Assembly (NCBI RefSeq): GCF_041438865.1
Contig: NZ_CP109450.1
Span: forward strand, 3,458,501 to 3,522,500
Direction: 5' to 3'
Length of the DNA stretch: 64,000 bases
From: Streptomyces sp. NBC_01471
Lineage (GTDB): Bacteria > Actinomycetota > Actinomycetes > Streptomycetales > Streptomycetaceae
The position numbers and the translations under genes were made by a program. Position 1 is the stretch's first letter. Each line of letters opens with the position of its first letter. The notes under the pieces are model-generated. The model was given only the letters and a program-made list of their open reading frames with translations, was not told the origin of the DNA and searched no databases. Below, piece by piece: positions 49,691 to 59,486 of the stretch.

Positions 49691-50795
49691 GGCCAGCCGC
49701 TCAGCCGGTTCGCACGGGGCGACGACCGGTACCTGCAGACCGCCGCAACTGTAGGGCACCCGGACGCCGTCGCCGCGAGCCGTTTACCCCTCGGACACCC
49801 GGGACGAAGGCTCACAAACGCACTCGGCCGTCCGGGACAGGCGGCCAAGCTAGTCCCGTACGGCCGAGGCGGTCCTCATGTTAGGGCCCGCGCCGTGACG
49901 GGCCCGCCCGTAGGAGATCAGTCGGAGGGCCCCCGATCGTGGATGAGCTGTTGGATCGCGGCCAGGATTCCCGCCGTCGCGCCGGGCTCGGCTGCAAGTG
50001 CTGCCAGGGATACGGACGGCCACCCCGTAAAGCCTTCCTCCCGCTGCTCGGGGATTTCCTTTCGCGGGCCGCCGACTGCCGGGAGGCGGTTCGCGAACGC
50101 CGCAGCCGCCTCCACACCCAGATGGTTGGTGATCGATCCGAGGCTGAAGGCGAACTCCTCCTTTGCCGGCGCGCCACCAGCGTCGGAACAGCGGGCGCGA
50201 GGCCTGCGCGCTACGACAGCCTGCCGGGCGCGCTGTTCCTGGACGCCGAGCGGCTCTGTCTCCAGGCACCCACCGGTAGAAGTCGATCAATGGGATTTCG
50301 CGGATTTCGGCAGGTGTCCCTGCCGGTCACCGTGATGACGCCCGTCCGTCCAGGTCTGACCCGTACGCACGCCGCACCGTCCGGTACCGGTCCCTCCCCT
50401 CGTGGGGACCGGTACCGGACGTCGGCGGCTCGGTCTGCGCCGGATCGGTGCAAGGCGGCGCAGATCGAGGAAGGGCGGACCCGTGGTCGGTGCGGCAGCG
50501 GTCCGGATGGGGCCCGCTCCACGGATCTCGCAAGCTCAGCCGGCGAGACAGCAGGTGCCTGTTCGTAGCTACGGTGAAATTTGACCGAGAACATGCGGCG
50601 TCATGACGGGTCTCTCCGAGCGCTGAGCAGGTGGACGATCCGGGCGTAGCCCGGGTGGTGCGCTACTACGTCGTGATCCTGCCAGTTGAGGCCCCCGACG
50701 GGGGCGATCCGGCGTCCGGGCCGACGACTCTCCGCAGGTCAGCCAGATAGGCTGAGTTTTCCGGTCCGGACGTCCAGGTGCGGGGGAAGTAAGGG
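49691..50795. other. Decayed or non-coding region before the nSTAND gene
   Basis: About 1.1 kb without an intact gene. On the minus strand, 49918-50200 has coding-like bias and ends at a TGA at 49918. The last 65 codons (for example FANRLPAVGGPRKEIPE) read like the C-terminus of a protein whose start is lost or outside a clean frame. The rest, up to the GTG at 50796, shows no reliable feature. Confidence 0.35.
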
Positions 50796-53700
50796 GTGGA
50801 CACCTTGAGTTCCGACTCAGGGGCACGCACAGCCTTGGCGGAGCGTCTCGCGCTGCTGTACAAGGAGGCCGGCAACCCTCCCCTCAAGAGCGTGTCCGAG
50901 GCGGTCGTCCGGCTTCAGCGGGTCGACGAACGCGGTCGGCACGTGCGGGTGTCCGCCCAGCGGATCAGCGACTGGCGGCGCGCCAGGAACGTGCCTGCCC
51001 AGTTCGTCGCCCTCGCAGCGGTACTGCACGTACTGATCCCCCAGGCCCGTCGTTCGCAGCCCGCGCCCGTTTCCGCGGGCCTGTACGACCTGGCCCAGTG
51101 GCAGCGTCTGTGGGAGCGGGCGCTGGCCGATCCGGTCGGCGACCACCCCGCGGCATCTCCGGAGGAGAGGCAACGCCCTCCGGGTGAAGCCCCGGACGTA
51201 CCCGGTGGCGTATGTCCCTACCGGGGGCTGGCTCCGTACCGGGAGCAGGACTCCCGGTGGTTCTTCGGCCGGGAGCGGAGCAAGGACGCCCTCGCCGCTC
51301 AGCTCCGGGCGGCGGAGAGGACCGGCGGCCTGGTCATGCTCGTCGGCGCTTCGGGGTCGGGGAAGTCCTCCCTGCTGAACGCCGGCTTGGTGCCCGCCTT
51401 GCAGAGCGGCGCCCCGGGCAGCGGTGGCAGCACGGCGGGGAAGGTGCTCCAGCTGGTGCCGGGAGGCGATCCTCTCTCGGAGCTGATCCGCCGGATCCCT
51501 GAGCTCGCGGACGCCGTCCCGGCCTCGGCGGAAGCAGCGGAGGCGGAACCCGAACCCGGTACGGGCCGGTTCGCGCAGGCGGCGCGGGAAGCCATCACGG
51601 CGTGGGCGCGCCGTGAGACGCCCTCCCCCGCTGAGACGCCCTCCCCCACCGGGACGCCCTCGTCGTCCCCCGCTCGGCCGGTCATCATCGTGGACCAGTT
51701 CGAGGAGGCGTTCACCCTCTGCTCCGACGAGCAGAACAGGCTCGCCTTCATCCAGCTCCTCCATGCCGTGTGCACGCCCGCCGGGCCGGACGACCCCGCT
51801 CCCGTGCTCGTAGTGCTCGGCATACGCGCCGACTTCTACGAGCAGTGCCTCGGGTATCCCGAACTGGCCGACGCGCTGCAGCACCGGCACATGGTGCTCG
51901 GGCCGCTCACCACCGCGGAGTTGCGCGAAGCGGTGACGTGCCCGGCCAAGGCCGTGGGCCTGGAACTCGAACCGGGGCTGGCGGAGCTGATCGTCCGGGA
52001 CGTGAGCGCTGACGGCCCCCGCGGGACGCACGCGGGGGTACTGCCACTCCTCTCCCACGCCTTGCTCGCCACCTGGCAGCGGCGGACGGCCGGCCGGCTG
52101 ACGCTGGCCGGCTACAGCGCGGCGGGCGGAATCCAGGGGGCGGTGGCGGCGACCGCGGAGCGCGCCTGGTCCAGCCTCGGCCCGGCGGCGCGCACCGCCG
52201 CGCGGCTCCTCCTCCTCAGGCTGGTCCGGCTCGGTGAGGACACCCAGGCGACCCGGCGGCGGGAGACCCGGCGCCAACTGGCGGACGAGTCGACGGACCC
52301 CGACCGGACGGAGGAATCGCTCGAAGCGCTGGTCCACGCCCGGTTGGTGACGCTCGACGCGGAGACCGTGGAGATCACCCACGAAGCGCTGCTGCACGCC
52401 TGGCCGCGCCTGCGGGACTGGATCGACGAGGACCGGAACGACAACCTGCTCCGCCAGCAGCTGGAGGAGGACAGCAGGGCCTGGGAGGCCACCCATCGCG
52501 ACACGTCGCTGCTCTACCGGGGGTCCCGTCTGGAGCAGACCCGCAGCTGGGCCACATCGGCCGGTGACACCTTCCTGACCCGGAGCGCGGTGGATTTCCT
52601 GGCTGCTTCGGCCAGACTGCGCAAGCGCACGGTCTGGATCAGCCGTAGCGCGGTGTCGGCCCTCGTCGTCCTGGCGATGCTGGCTGTCGGTTCGGCGGTG
52701 CTCGCGTGGCAGCAGCGGGACGATGCCGTGTTCGAGCAGGTGGTCGCCGAGGCCGATCGCGCCCAGTACACGGACCCGTCGCTGGCCGCTCAACTCGATC
52801 TCGTGGCTCACCGTTTGCGGCCGGACGACGAGGCCACCAACAACCGGCTGATCTCGATCGTCAACGCGCCGCTGGCCACGCCGCTCCTCGGCCACACCGG
52901 CGCCGTCTACCTCACCTCGTACAGTCCGAACGGGCGGGTACTGGCCACTGCCAGCTACGACCGGACGATCCGGCTGTGGGACGTGAGCGACCCGACCCAC
53001 CCCGAACAGCTCGGCAGGCCGCTCACCGGCCACACGAGCTGGGTGAGCAGCGCCGTCTTCAGTCCGGACGGCCGCACACTCGCCAGCACTTCGGACGACG
53101 GCACGATCCGCCTGTGGAACGTACGGGATCCCCGCCACCCGAAGCCGCTCGGCCCACCGCTGACCGGCCATGGCGGCACGGCGTACCTCCTCGCCTTCAG
53201 CCCCGACGGGCACACCCTGGCCTCGGCCAACGAAGATCACACCGTGCGGCTCTGGGACGTGGACGACCCGGGCCGGCCGAAGGCGATCGGTCCCCTGACC
53301 GGCCACACCGCCGCCGTGCGTTCAGTGGCGTTCAGTCCCGACGGACGGACCCTGGCAGCCGGCGGCGACGACGGCACGATCCGGCTGTGGAACATGGCTG
53401 ACCCCCATCGTCCGGACCCGATACGCCGGGTCCTGACCGGCCACACGGGCACGGTGCACTCCGTGGCTTTCAGCCCTGACGGCCGCACGCTCGCCAGCGG
53501 CGGCACCGACGAGACCATCCGGCTCTGGAACGTGACCGACCCCCGTCGTGCCACCGAACTCGGCACGCCTCTGACCGGCCACACCGGCCCCGTGTGGTCG
53601 GTGGCCTTCAGCCCCGACGGAACCAGGCTCGCCGCGGGCAGCGCCGACAGCACGGCGAGCCTGTGGAACGTCAGCAACCCCGCCTACCCGTCACAGGTCG

Positions 53701-54857
53701 GCGAGCCCCTCGCCGGCAGCAGCGGCGAGATGTACGCCGTCGGCTTCAGTCCCGACGGACGGACTCTCGCCACCGGGAGCGGCGACAACAAGGCCCGGCT
53801 CTGGTCGATCCCGACGTCGGACATGACGGGGAGAATCGGATCGTTCCGCCCGGACGGCAAGGTGCTCGCCACGGCCGCGCGCGACGAGAAGGTACGGCTG
53901 TGGGACGTGAGGTCGCCCAACCGGCCGGCGTTGCTGGGCAAACCGTTCATGCCAGGGAAGGGGGACCCGCGTTCGCTCCTCTTCTCCCCCGACGGCCACA
54001 CGCTCGCGGTGCTGACCGGAAGCCGCGCGGTGCAGTTGTGGAACGTGAGCGACCCGGCCCGGCCTGTCCCCTACGGTCCGCCCGTCGCGCTGCGGACCCG
54101 CTTCGCGGGCCCCGACGCCCTGACGTTCAGCCCGGACGGGGCCACGCTGGCAACCGCCCTCGACGACCGCACCATACGGTTGTGGGACGTCAGCGATCCC
54201 TCGCGCCTTCGTCCGCTCGGTGCGCCGCTCACCGGTCAGAAGGGCTACGTCAACACCTTCATCTTCAGTCCGGACGGGCGGACTCTCGCCGGCGGCAGTG
54301 CCGACGGCACCATCCGGCTCTGGAACGTGACCGACCCACGTCATGCCGCCCGGATCGGCACGCCTCTCAAGGGCCACCTGGGCCCCGTCAACGCGCTCGC
54401 CTACAGCCCGGACGGTCGCACTCTGGCCAGCGGCAGCGACGACGGCACGGTCAGACTCTGGAACGTCACGGCCCCTCGCAGGGCGACCCAGCTGGGCTCC
54501 ACTCTCACGGGCCACACCGAAGCGGTCGTGTCGCTGACGTTCAGCCGCAGCGGGCGCACCCTGGCGAGCGGCGGAAACGACGACACGGTCAGGCTCTGGA
54601 ACGTCACCCACCCGGCGGAGGCCACTCCTATCGGCCAATCGCTGAGCCCGAATGCCAAGACCGGCAATTTCCTGTCGTTCAGCCCCAACAGCCACATGCT
54701 GGGGGTGTCGAGCGGCGCCGATACCGTCCGGTTGTGGAACCTGGATGCCGACAAGGCGATCAGTCGCATTTGCTCGGCCACGCGGGGTGTCCTGACGCCG
54801 GAAAAATGGCACGAGTATCTGCCTCGCCTGTCGTACGACCCTCCGTGCGGTCAGTAA
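50796..54857 (+). CDS. nSTAND NTPase with N-terminal HTH-like domain and 14 WD40 repeats
   Basis: A 1353-residue protein. Residues 1-75 form a helical domain that may bind DNA (SVSEAVVRLQRVDERGRHVR, then SAQRISDWRRARNVP). An nSTAND1 NTPase follows: CPYRGLAPYREQD near 140, FFGRE, Walker A GASGSGKSS at 184-192 and Walker B VIIVDQFEEAF. Its arm region ends at a membrane helix (about residues 612-640). From about 695 onward there are 14 WD40 blades (GHT-x-x-V ... FSPDGRTLA ... IRLWNV), enough for two seven-bladed propellers. STAND proteins oligomerise on sensing a ligand; the partner is unknown. The start is GTG 50796 behind a G-rich site. It is a single gene with a terminator about 130 bases after it. 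Confidence 0.88.
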   Translation: MDTLSSDSGARTALAERLALLYKEAGNPPLKSVSEAVVRLQRVDERGRHVRVSAQRISDWRRARNVPAQFVALAAVLHVLIPQARRSQPAPVSAGLYDLAQWQRLWERALADPVGDHPAASPEERQRPPGEAPDVPGGVCPYRGLAPYREQDSRWFFGRERSKDALAAQLRAAERTGGLVMLVGASGSGKSSLLNAGLVPALQSGAPGSGGSTAGKVLQLVPGGDPLSELIRRIPELADAVPASAEAAEAEPEPGTGRFAQAAREAITAWARRETPSPAETPSPTGTPSSSPARPVIIVDQFEEAFTLCSDEQNRLAFIQLLHAVCTPAGPDDPAPVLVVLGIRADFYEQCLGYPELADALQHRHMVLGPLTTAELREAVTCPAKAVGLELEPGLAELIVRDVSADGPRGTHAGVLPLLSHALLATWQRRTAGRLTLAGYSAAGGIQGAVAATAERAWSSLGPAARTAARLLLLRLVRLGEDTQATRRRETRRQLADESTDPDRTEESLEALVHARLVTLDAETVEITHEALLHAWPRLRDWIDEDRNDNLLRQQLEEDSRAWEATHRDTSLLYRGSRLEQTRSWATSAGDTFLTRSAVDFLAASARLRKRTVWISRSAVSALVVLAMLAVGSAVLAWQQRDDAVFEQVVAEADRAQYTDPSLAAQLDLVAHRLRPDDEATNNRLISIVNAPLATPLLGHTGAVYLTSYSPNGRVLATASYDRTIRLWDVSDPTHPEQLGRPLTGHTSWVSSAVFSPDGRTLASTSDDGTIRLWNVRDPRHPKPLGPPLTGHGGTAYLLAFSPDGHTLASANEDHTVRLWDVDDPGRPKAIGPLTGHTAAVRSVAFSPDGRTLAAGGDDGTIRLWNMADPHRPDPIRRVLTGHTGTVHSVAFSPDGRTLASGGTDETIRLWNVTDPRRATELGTPLTGHTGPVWSVAFSPDGTRLAAGSADSTASLWNVSNPAYPSQVGEPLAGSSGEMYAVGFSPDGRTLATGSGDNKARLWSIPTSDMTGRIGSFRPDGKVLATAARDEKVRLWDVRSPNRPALLGKPFMPGKGDPRSLLFSPDGHTLAVLTGSRAVQLWNVSDPARPVPYGPPVALRTRFAGPDALTFSPDGATLATALDDRTIRLWDVSDPSRLRPLGAPLTGQKGYVNTFIFSPDGRTLAGGSADGTIRLWNVTDPRHAARIGTPLKGHLGPVNALAYSPDGRTLASGSDDGTVRLWNVTAPRRATQLGSTLTGHTEAVVSLTFSRSGRTLASGGNDDTVRLWNVTHPAEATPIGQSLSPNAKTGNFLSFSPNSHMLGVSSGADTVRLWNLDADKAISRICSATRGVLTPEKWHEYLPRLSYDPPCGQ

Positions 54858-54990
54858 CGGCTTCGAGGCCCGGCCCGGCCCGGAGCGTGCCGGGTGCACC
54901 TCACGGCGCCTCGCGTGATATCGATCACAACTCCCCACTGTGGCCAAGCAGTTATCCCGCCGCACCATCACCCGGGTTAGTGTTGGGAAC

Positions 54991-55034
54991 AGCCCGGTCG
55001 CTGGTGCATCCCCCGTCGCCAGCGGCCGGGCTCT
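54991..55034 (+). terminator. Terminator hairpin after the nSTAND gene
   Basis: AGCCCGGTCGCTGG (54991-55004) pairs with CCAGCGGCCGGGCT (55019-55032) with one G-T pair, followed by CTTCC. The 14-bp stem is the strongest hairpin in this intergenic region. Confidence 0.6.
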
Positions 55035-55272
55035 TCCATGGCGTGCGGATGCCGGGCATCCCGTCCCTCCAGGCTCTTCGATATACAGCGGAGCAGCCGG
55101 CAGTCGGTCCGCATTCAGGCCAGAATTCGGGCCGGGGAATACCAAAGGGGCCACCCCCCGTACGGATTCCCCTTTCTCACGCTTTCCCCCGGCCCGGTAT
55201 CGACGACCACCGCACGTCGCCGGGGCCTCGATTCGTACGCATTCCTCAGACTCTCCGCGCCTGTCCCACTCG

Positions 55273-55286
55273 TCAAGACCTCTTGA
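55273..55286. promoter_or_regulatory. Inverted repeat in the gntR promoter
   Basis: TCAAGA (55273-55278), CC, TCTTGA (55281-55286). It overlaps a possible -35 (CTTGAG) with CATAGG-like sequence about 10 bases on, 47 bases before the gntR start. This fits an autoregulatory operator. Confidence 0.45.
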
Positions 55287-55332
55287 GGAGTCATAGGGTG
55301 AGGTCATCGTGTCAAGGAGGCGGTGACCACCA

Positions 55333-56121
55333 GTGGCGAAGGCGTACGAGCGCATCGCGGATGAGCTCAGGCAGTCCATCCGCGCAGGCCGGCTGAGGCC
55401 CGGCGACCGATTGCCCGCGGAGACGAAGCTCGCGGAACAGACCGGACGGAGCGTGCCGACGGTACGGGATGCCCTGCGCCTCCTTCAGGCTGAAGGGCTG
55501 GTCGAGAAGGTGCACGGCCGCGGCAACTTCGTCCGTCGCGCTCGCACGCGGGTGCAGCGCGCCAACTCCCGTCACCAGTGGGAGAAGGACCGGGCACGCC
55601 AGCCCGCGGAGAAGCGGGCGCGGACCGGGGTGGCCGAGCACGACACGGGACTGACGGTCGACGACCTCGTCTTCCATGCCGCGTACCGCGAGATCACGGC
55701 GAACGCGGACATCGCGGAGGCGTTCGGGGTCGCGGAGGGGACCGAGCTCATCGAGCGGTCCTACCGGACGCGGTACAGCGCGGAGCGTGCGCCGTTCAAC
55801 CTGGTGACCTCTCATCTCGTCCGCGACATGGTCGCGGCCAACCCGGATCTGCTGGATGAGACGAAGGAGCCCTGGCCGGGGGGTACCTGGAACCAGCTTT
55901 CCACCGTGGGCATCGAGATCGACCGTATCGAGGAACGGGTCACCGCCCGGCCTCCCACCGCGGAAGAGACGGAAGAACTGGACCTCCCGCCCGGCACGGC
56001 CGTCGTCGTCCTCCGCAAGACGTCGTTCGACACCGACGGCCGTGCCGTGGAGGTGTCGTACAGCACGCTGCCCGGCGACCGCACGGAAATGCTCTTCACC
56101 ACTCACTTGGAAAGGTGGTGA
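55333..56121 (+). CDS. GntR-family regulator with UTRA domain
   Basis: A 262-residue protein. It has an N-terminal GntR winged helix (AYERIADELRQSIRAGRLRP, then SVPTVRDALRLLQAEGLV) and, from about residue 115, a UTRA ligand-binding domain with ELIERSYRTRY and VEVSYSTLP. UTRA regulators sense small metabolites. GTG 55333 follows AAGGAGG by 10 bases. The stop overlaps the start of the GT2 gene (GTGA), so the regulator and glycosyltransferase are co-translated. Confidence 0.85.
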   Translation: MAKAYERIADELRQSIRAGRLRPGDRLPAETKLAEQTGRSVPTVRDALRLLQAEGLVEKVHGRGNFVRRARTRVQRANSRHQWEKDRARQPAEKRARTGVAEHDTGLTVDDLVFHAAYREITANADIAEAFGVAEGTELIERSYRTRYSAERAPFNLVTSHLVRDMVAANPDLLDETKEPWPGGTWNQLSTVGIEIDRIEERVTARPPTAEETEELDLPPGTAVVVLRKTSFDTDGRAVEVSYSTLPGDRTEMLFTTHLERW

Positions 56122-56888
56122 GTGCCGTGCGCCGGCGCATCATCATCGTCACCGCCGTCCACGCCCCGTCGGCCCCGTTCCTGGCAGAGGCCTACACGTC
56201 ACTGTGCGCGCAGGAGCTGCCCGGGGGATGGGACTGGCACTGGGTGATCCAGGAAGACGGCATGAGCTCCGATGTCGCCCCGCAGGTGCCCGCCGACGAG
56301 CGGGTGACGTTCCGGCAGGGCCGGGCCGGGGGGCCTGGCGTGGCCAGGACCATGGCCCTCGCCCACGCGGACGGCGCGTACGTCAAGGTCCTCGATGCCG
56401 ACGACCAGTTGCCGCCGGGTGCACTGGCCCGCGACCTTGCCGCGCTCGAAGAGAACCCGGACATCGGCTGGGCGACATCACGTGCGCTCGACCTGCTCCC
56501 CGACGGTTCCACTGTCGGCTTCGAAGGGGATCCCGCCAACGGACCGATCGAGCGCGGAGCCGTACTCGCCCACTGGAAGGCGAACAGCTACCGCGCGCAG
56601 GTCCACCCGGCGACGCTCTTCGTCCGACGCGACCTGCTGCTCGCACTCGGCGGCTGGATGGCACTGCCGGCCTCGGAGGACACGGGACTGCTGCTCGCGA
56701 TGAACGCGGTCAGCCGAGGCTGGTTCTCGTCCGAGGTCGGCCTCCGGTACCGCAAGTGGCCAGGTCAGGCAACGAGCCAGACCGCGCACACCGATACGGC
56801 CGAGCGCGATACGCGGATGGCGGTGGTGGAAGCCAGAGCGCGTGCGCTGGGGCACTTCCCGTGGCGCTACCCGGCCGGCTCCGACTGA
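56118..56888 (+). CDS. GT2-family glycosyltransferase
   Basis: A protein of about 256 residues with a GT-A fold. It has IIIVTAVHAPSAPFLAEAY at the start, the acidic metal/donor motif KVLDADDQLPPGA near residue 95, and an acceptor-side segment ASEDTGLLLAMN (E-D-x-G-L type). No membrane segment is present, so it is cytoplasmic. GTG 56118 overlaps the gntR stop; GTG 56115 and 56127 are alternatives. The donor and acceptor are unknown. Coupling to a UTRA regulator suggests expression in response to a metabolite. Confidence 0.78.
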   Translation: MSAVRRRIIIVTAVHAPSAPFLAEAYTSLCAQELPGGWDWHWVIQEDGMSSDVAPQVPADERVTFRQGRAGGPGVARTMALAHADGAYVKVLDADDQLPPGALARDLAALEENPDIGWATSRALDLLPDGSTVGFEGDPANGPIERGAVLAHWKANSYRAQVHPATLFVRRDLLLALGGWMALPASEDTGLLLAMNAVSRGWFSSEVGLRYRKWPGQATSQTAHTDTAERDTRMAVVEARARALGHFPWRYPAGSD

Positions 56889-57058
56889 CAGGGCTTCACA
56901 GGAGGTCCGGCCGGGGCCTCGGGGCTTCGCAGGCGGTCTCGCGAGGGGCAGTGGGCACCACGATCGTGCCCGCCGTGATGTCGCGCGGATCCAGACGTGT
57001 CGACAGCTGAGCCGGGCTGCAACCCTGACGCAGAGGCAGGGTCAGCCCCGCATCCGTG

Positions 57059-57979
57059 TCACCTCAGTGCCTCGGCATCGACCCGGGAGAAGATCAGATC
57101 GCTCTCGGCCGTGACCGGCCCGCGCCATCGCACGGGAGGCTTGGGCCGGCGCAGGGCACCCGGATAGCTCTCCGGCGCGTAGTCGTTGGCCAAGTGGTAG
57201 GTGTGAAAGCCGTGTTCGCGCATGACGTCCAGCAACTCATCCACTGATTCGCCCAGTTGCTCCATACGCTCCGGAGTCACCTCCACAGCGATCTCCGCAT
57301 CGGGGCGGAGGTCGTCAAGCATCGGGGCGAGCCCGCGGACGACACCCCCTTCCGCGCCCTCCACATCGATCTTGATCACCCGTGCTCGGCGGATCTCGTC
57401 CGGCTGGAGGAGCTCGGGCAGCGGACGCGCTTCCATCTCGAAGGTGGACTCCGCCGGTCCGTCCCACGGCACGATGCTGTTCGCGCCCATGTTCCGTGAG
57501 CTCGCGAGGACGAAGGTGAGCGTCCTGAGGCTGTCCGAGACGGCGGCGTTGACCGCACGGATGTTGTCGCACCCGTTGAGCTCGGCGTGCTGGAGCACCC
57601 GCCGGTGGAAGACGGGGGACGCTTCGATCGACACCACCCGCCCCGTCTCCCCGACCAGCCGGGAACCGTAGACGCTCAGAAAGCCGAGGTTCGCACCGAC
57701 GTCGACGAGGACGTCCCCGGCCCGGAGCCGACTGGCGAGCCATCGCATCATGTGCGGCTCCCAGGCGCCGTACATGTAGATGTACCGCTGGATCAGGTCC
57801 CGGGTGTCGACGGCGAACCTGGCCTCGAACCTGGCGTCGACCACCCGCTGACGAGGGCGGTCGCGCAGGCGCGGATTCAGGTACTGCCCCGCCAGCCACT
57901 CCTTGCCGAGCGAACCGGGGGCATCGCGCAGATACCAACGGGCGAGGGTGACCAGTGCCTCTGACGTCGCGTCCCTCAT
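57059..57979 (-). CDS. FkbM-family methyltransferase
   Basis: A 306-residue SAM-dependent methyltransferase. Motif I is VLVDVGANLGFLSVYGSRLV, the acidic loop is VVSIEASPVFHRRV, and the FkbM-specific KIDVEGAEGGVVRGL follows. An N-terminal helical region of about 80 residues precedes the fold. FkbM enzymes O-methylate sugars, polyketides or glycans. ATG 57979 with GGAGAGG upstream is preferred over an ATG at 58042. It converges with the GT2 gene, which could share a glycan pathway; that is speculation. Confidence 0.82.
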   Translation of the reverse strand: MRDATSEALVTLARWYLRDAPGSLGKEWLAGQYLNPRLRDRPRQRVVDARFEARFAVDTRDLIQRYIYMYGAWEPHMMRWLASRLRAGDVLVDVGANLGFLSVYGSRLVGETGRVVSIEASPVFHRRVLQHAELNGCDNIRAVNAAVSDSLRTLTFVLASSRNMGANSIVPWDGPAESTFEMEARPLPELLQPDEIRRARVIKIDVEGAEGGVVRGLAPMLDDLRPDAEIAVEVTPERMEQLGESVDELLDVMREHGFHTYHLANDYAPESYPGALRRPKPPVRWRGPVTAESDLIFSRVDAEALR

Positions 57980-58066
57980 CCGATCGCCTCTCCGCAGGGG
58001 TTGCCATCCGAACCGTAGCGTTGAGGGACCGTACGCCCTCAACGCTCCGCAGCGGCCGGCCCGCGG

Positions 58067-59302
58067 TCAGCCGGTGGGGGCCGTCCGGTCCCGATCGAAC
58101 GGCAGGTCCAGCATACGAATCGCGTTGCCCCGCAGAAGCTTGTACGCGACATCGTCGGACAGGCCCGCCATGTGGTCGGCTGCCACCTGCTTGGTGTTCG
58201 GCCAGGTCGAGTCGACGTGCGGATAGTCGGTCTCGAACGTCGCGTTGTCCACGCCCACCGTCTCGATGGCCTCGATGCCGTGCTTGTCGCGGAAGAAGCA
58301 GCAGAACATCTGCCGGTAGTAGTACGTGGACGGCGGCTCGGGGATCAGGTCCTTCACCCCGCCCCAGGCCCGGTGCTCCTCCCAGACGTCGTCCGCGCGC
58401 TCCAGGGCGTACGGGATCCAGCCCATCTGGCCCTCGCTGTAGGCCAGTTTCAGCCGGGGGAACTTCACCAGCACCCCGGAGAAGAGGAAGTCCATCATCG
58501 ACGCCATCGCGTTGTTGAAGGACAGCGACGCCTGTACGGCGGGCGGGGCGTCCGGAGACGCGGCGGGCATCTGCGACGACGACCCGATGTGCATGTTCAC
58601 CACCGTCCCGGTCTCCTCGCAGGCGGCGAAGAACGGGTCCCAGTAGCCGGAGTGGATCGACGGGAGCCCCAGATAGGTGGGGATCTCACTGAAGGTCACC
58701 GCGCGGACCCCGCGGGCCGCATTCCGCTTGATCTCCGCCACGGCCAGATCAATGTCCCAGAGCGGGATGAGGCAGAGCGGGATCAGCCGGCCCTTGCTGT
58801 CCCCGCACCACTCCTCGACCATCCAGTCGTTGTAGGCGCGCACGCAGGCCAGGCCGACCTCCTTGTCCTTGGCCTCGGCGAAGGTCTGGCCGCAGAAGCG
58901 CGGGAAGGTCGGGAAGCAGAGCGACGCCTCGACGTGATTGAGGTCCATGTCCTTGAGCCGCTCCGCTGGATCCCAGCAGCCGCGCCGCATCTGTTCACGG
59001 GTGATGCCGTCGAGCGTCATCTCGTCCCGTGAGAAGCCCACGGCCGCGATGATCCGCTTGTAGGGGAAGATCTCCCCCTCGTACCGCCACCAGTCCGTGA
59101 CCTGGCCTTCCGGGTCGGTGGTGAACCGGTACTTCCCCCCGACGTACGCCAGGTCTCCGATCCCAGCCGTGAAGGGCTTGGGCCCCAGGTCCCGGTACTT
59201 GCTCGGCAACCACGTCTCAAAGAGATGCGCGGGCTCGATCACGTGATCGTCCACGCTGATCACCTTGGGCAGTTCCGTTGCACTGTTCTGACTGCTCATC
59301 AT
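58067..59302 (-). CDS. Amidohydrolase family 2 (ACMSD-like metal-dependent hydrolase)
   Basis: A 411-residue protein of the amidohydrolase-2 TIM-barrel group. It has ISVDDHVIEPAHLF at the N-terminus, NMHIGSS in the middle, LKLAYSEGQMGW and FETDYPHVDSTWP near the C-terminus, which supply the usual metal-binding His/Asp residues. Relatives decarboxylate or hydrolyse aromatic and related acids. The gene diverges from a DoxX-like gene, and the region between carries two TetR-type palindromes. No TetR gene is in the window. Confidence 0.82.
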   Translation of the reverse strand: MMSSQNSATELPKVISVDDHVIEPAHLFETWLPSKYRDLGPKPFTAGIGDLAYVGGKYRFTTDPEGQVTDWWRYEGEIFPYKRIIAAVGFSRDEMTLDGITREQMRRGCWDPAERLKDMDLNHVEASLCFPTFPRFCGQTFAEAKDKEVGLACVRAYNDWMVEEWCGDSKGRLIPLCLIPLWDIDLAVAEIKRNAARGVRAVTFSEIPTYLGLPSIHSGYWDPFFAACEETGTVVNMHIGSSSQMPAASPDAPPAVQASLSFNNAMASMMDFLFSGVLVKFPRLKLAYSEGQMGWIPYALERADDVWEEHRAWGGVKDLIPEPPSTYYYRQMFCCFFRDKHGIEAIETVGVDNATFETDYPHVDSTWPNTKQVAADHMAGLSDDVAYKLLRGNAIRMLDLPFDRDRTAPTG

Positions 59303-59339
59303 TCGCTTCCCCTCAGCTACCTGCCGCTTCGTCGAATGA

Positions 59340-59360
59340 AAACTGACGATCCGTCAGTTT
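59340..59360. promoter_or_regulatory. TetR-type palindrome 1 (amidohydrolase side)
   Basis: AAACTGACG (59340-59348), ATC, CGTCAGTTT (59352-59360): perfect 9-bp arms, 38 bases before the amidohydrolase start. The ACTGACG-N3-CGTCAGT form is typical of TetR-family operators in Streptomyces. Confidence 0.65.
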
Positions 59361-59434
59361 CAGGGTACGGACGCACGTGAGCGCCGACAAGCGGTAGCCC
59401 GAACTTGACCCTTGCGGGATCGCAGCCCATCCGG

Positions 59435-59457
59435 TGAACTGACGGCCCATCAGTTCA
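59435..59457. promoter_or_regulatory. TetR-type palindrome 2 (DoxX side)
   Basis: TGAACTGA (59435-59442), CGGCCCA, TCAGTTCA (59450-59457): perfect 8-bp arms, 30 bases before the DoxX-like start, sharing the ACTGACGG core with palindrome 1. The same regulator probably acts on both divergent genes. Confidence 0.65.
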
Positions 59458-59486
59458 ACTGGTCGACTCACCGGCGGGAGTGCCTC

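Larger units (their letters stand above)
54858..55332. other. Intergenic region nSTAND/gntR
   Basis: About 475 bases with a strong hairpin (54991-55032) and, near the right end, the gntR promoter region with an inverted repeat at 55273-55286. No gene is visible. Confidence 0.5.

Noticed and set aside
50817..53306. Minus-strand frame of over 800 codons
   Set aside because: It is antisense to the nSTAND/WD40 gene; GC-rich coding DNA often leaves the complementary frame open.
52880..54760. Regular DNA repeats about 130 bases apart that could suggest a CRISPR-like array
   Set aside because: They are WD40 blade codons (FSPDGRTLA, IRLWNV) in one continuous reading frame, with no short identical repeats or spacers.
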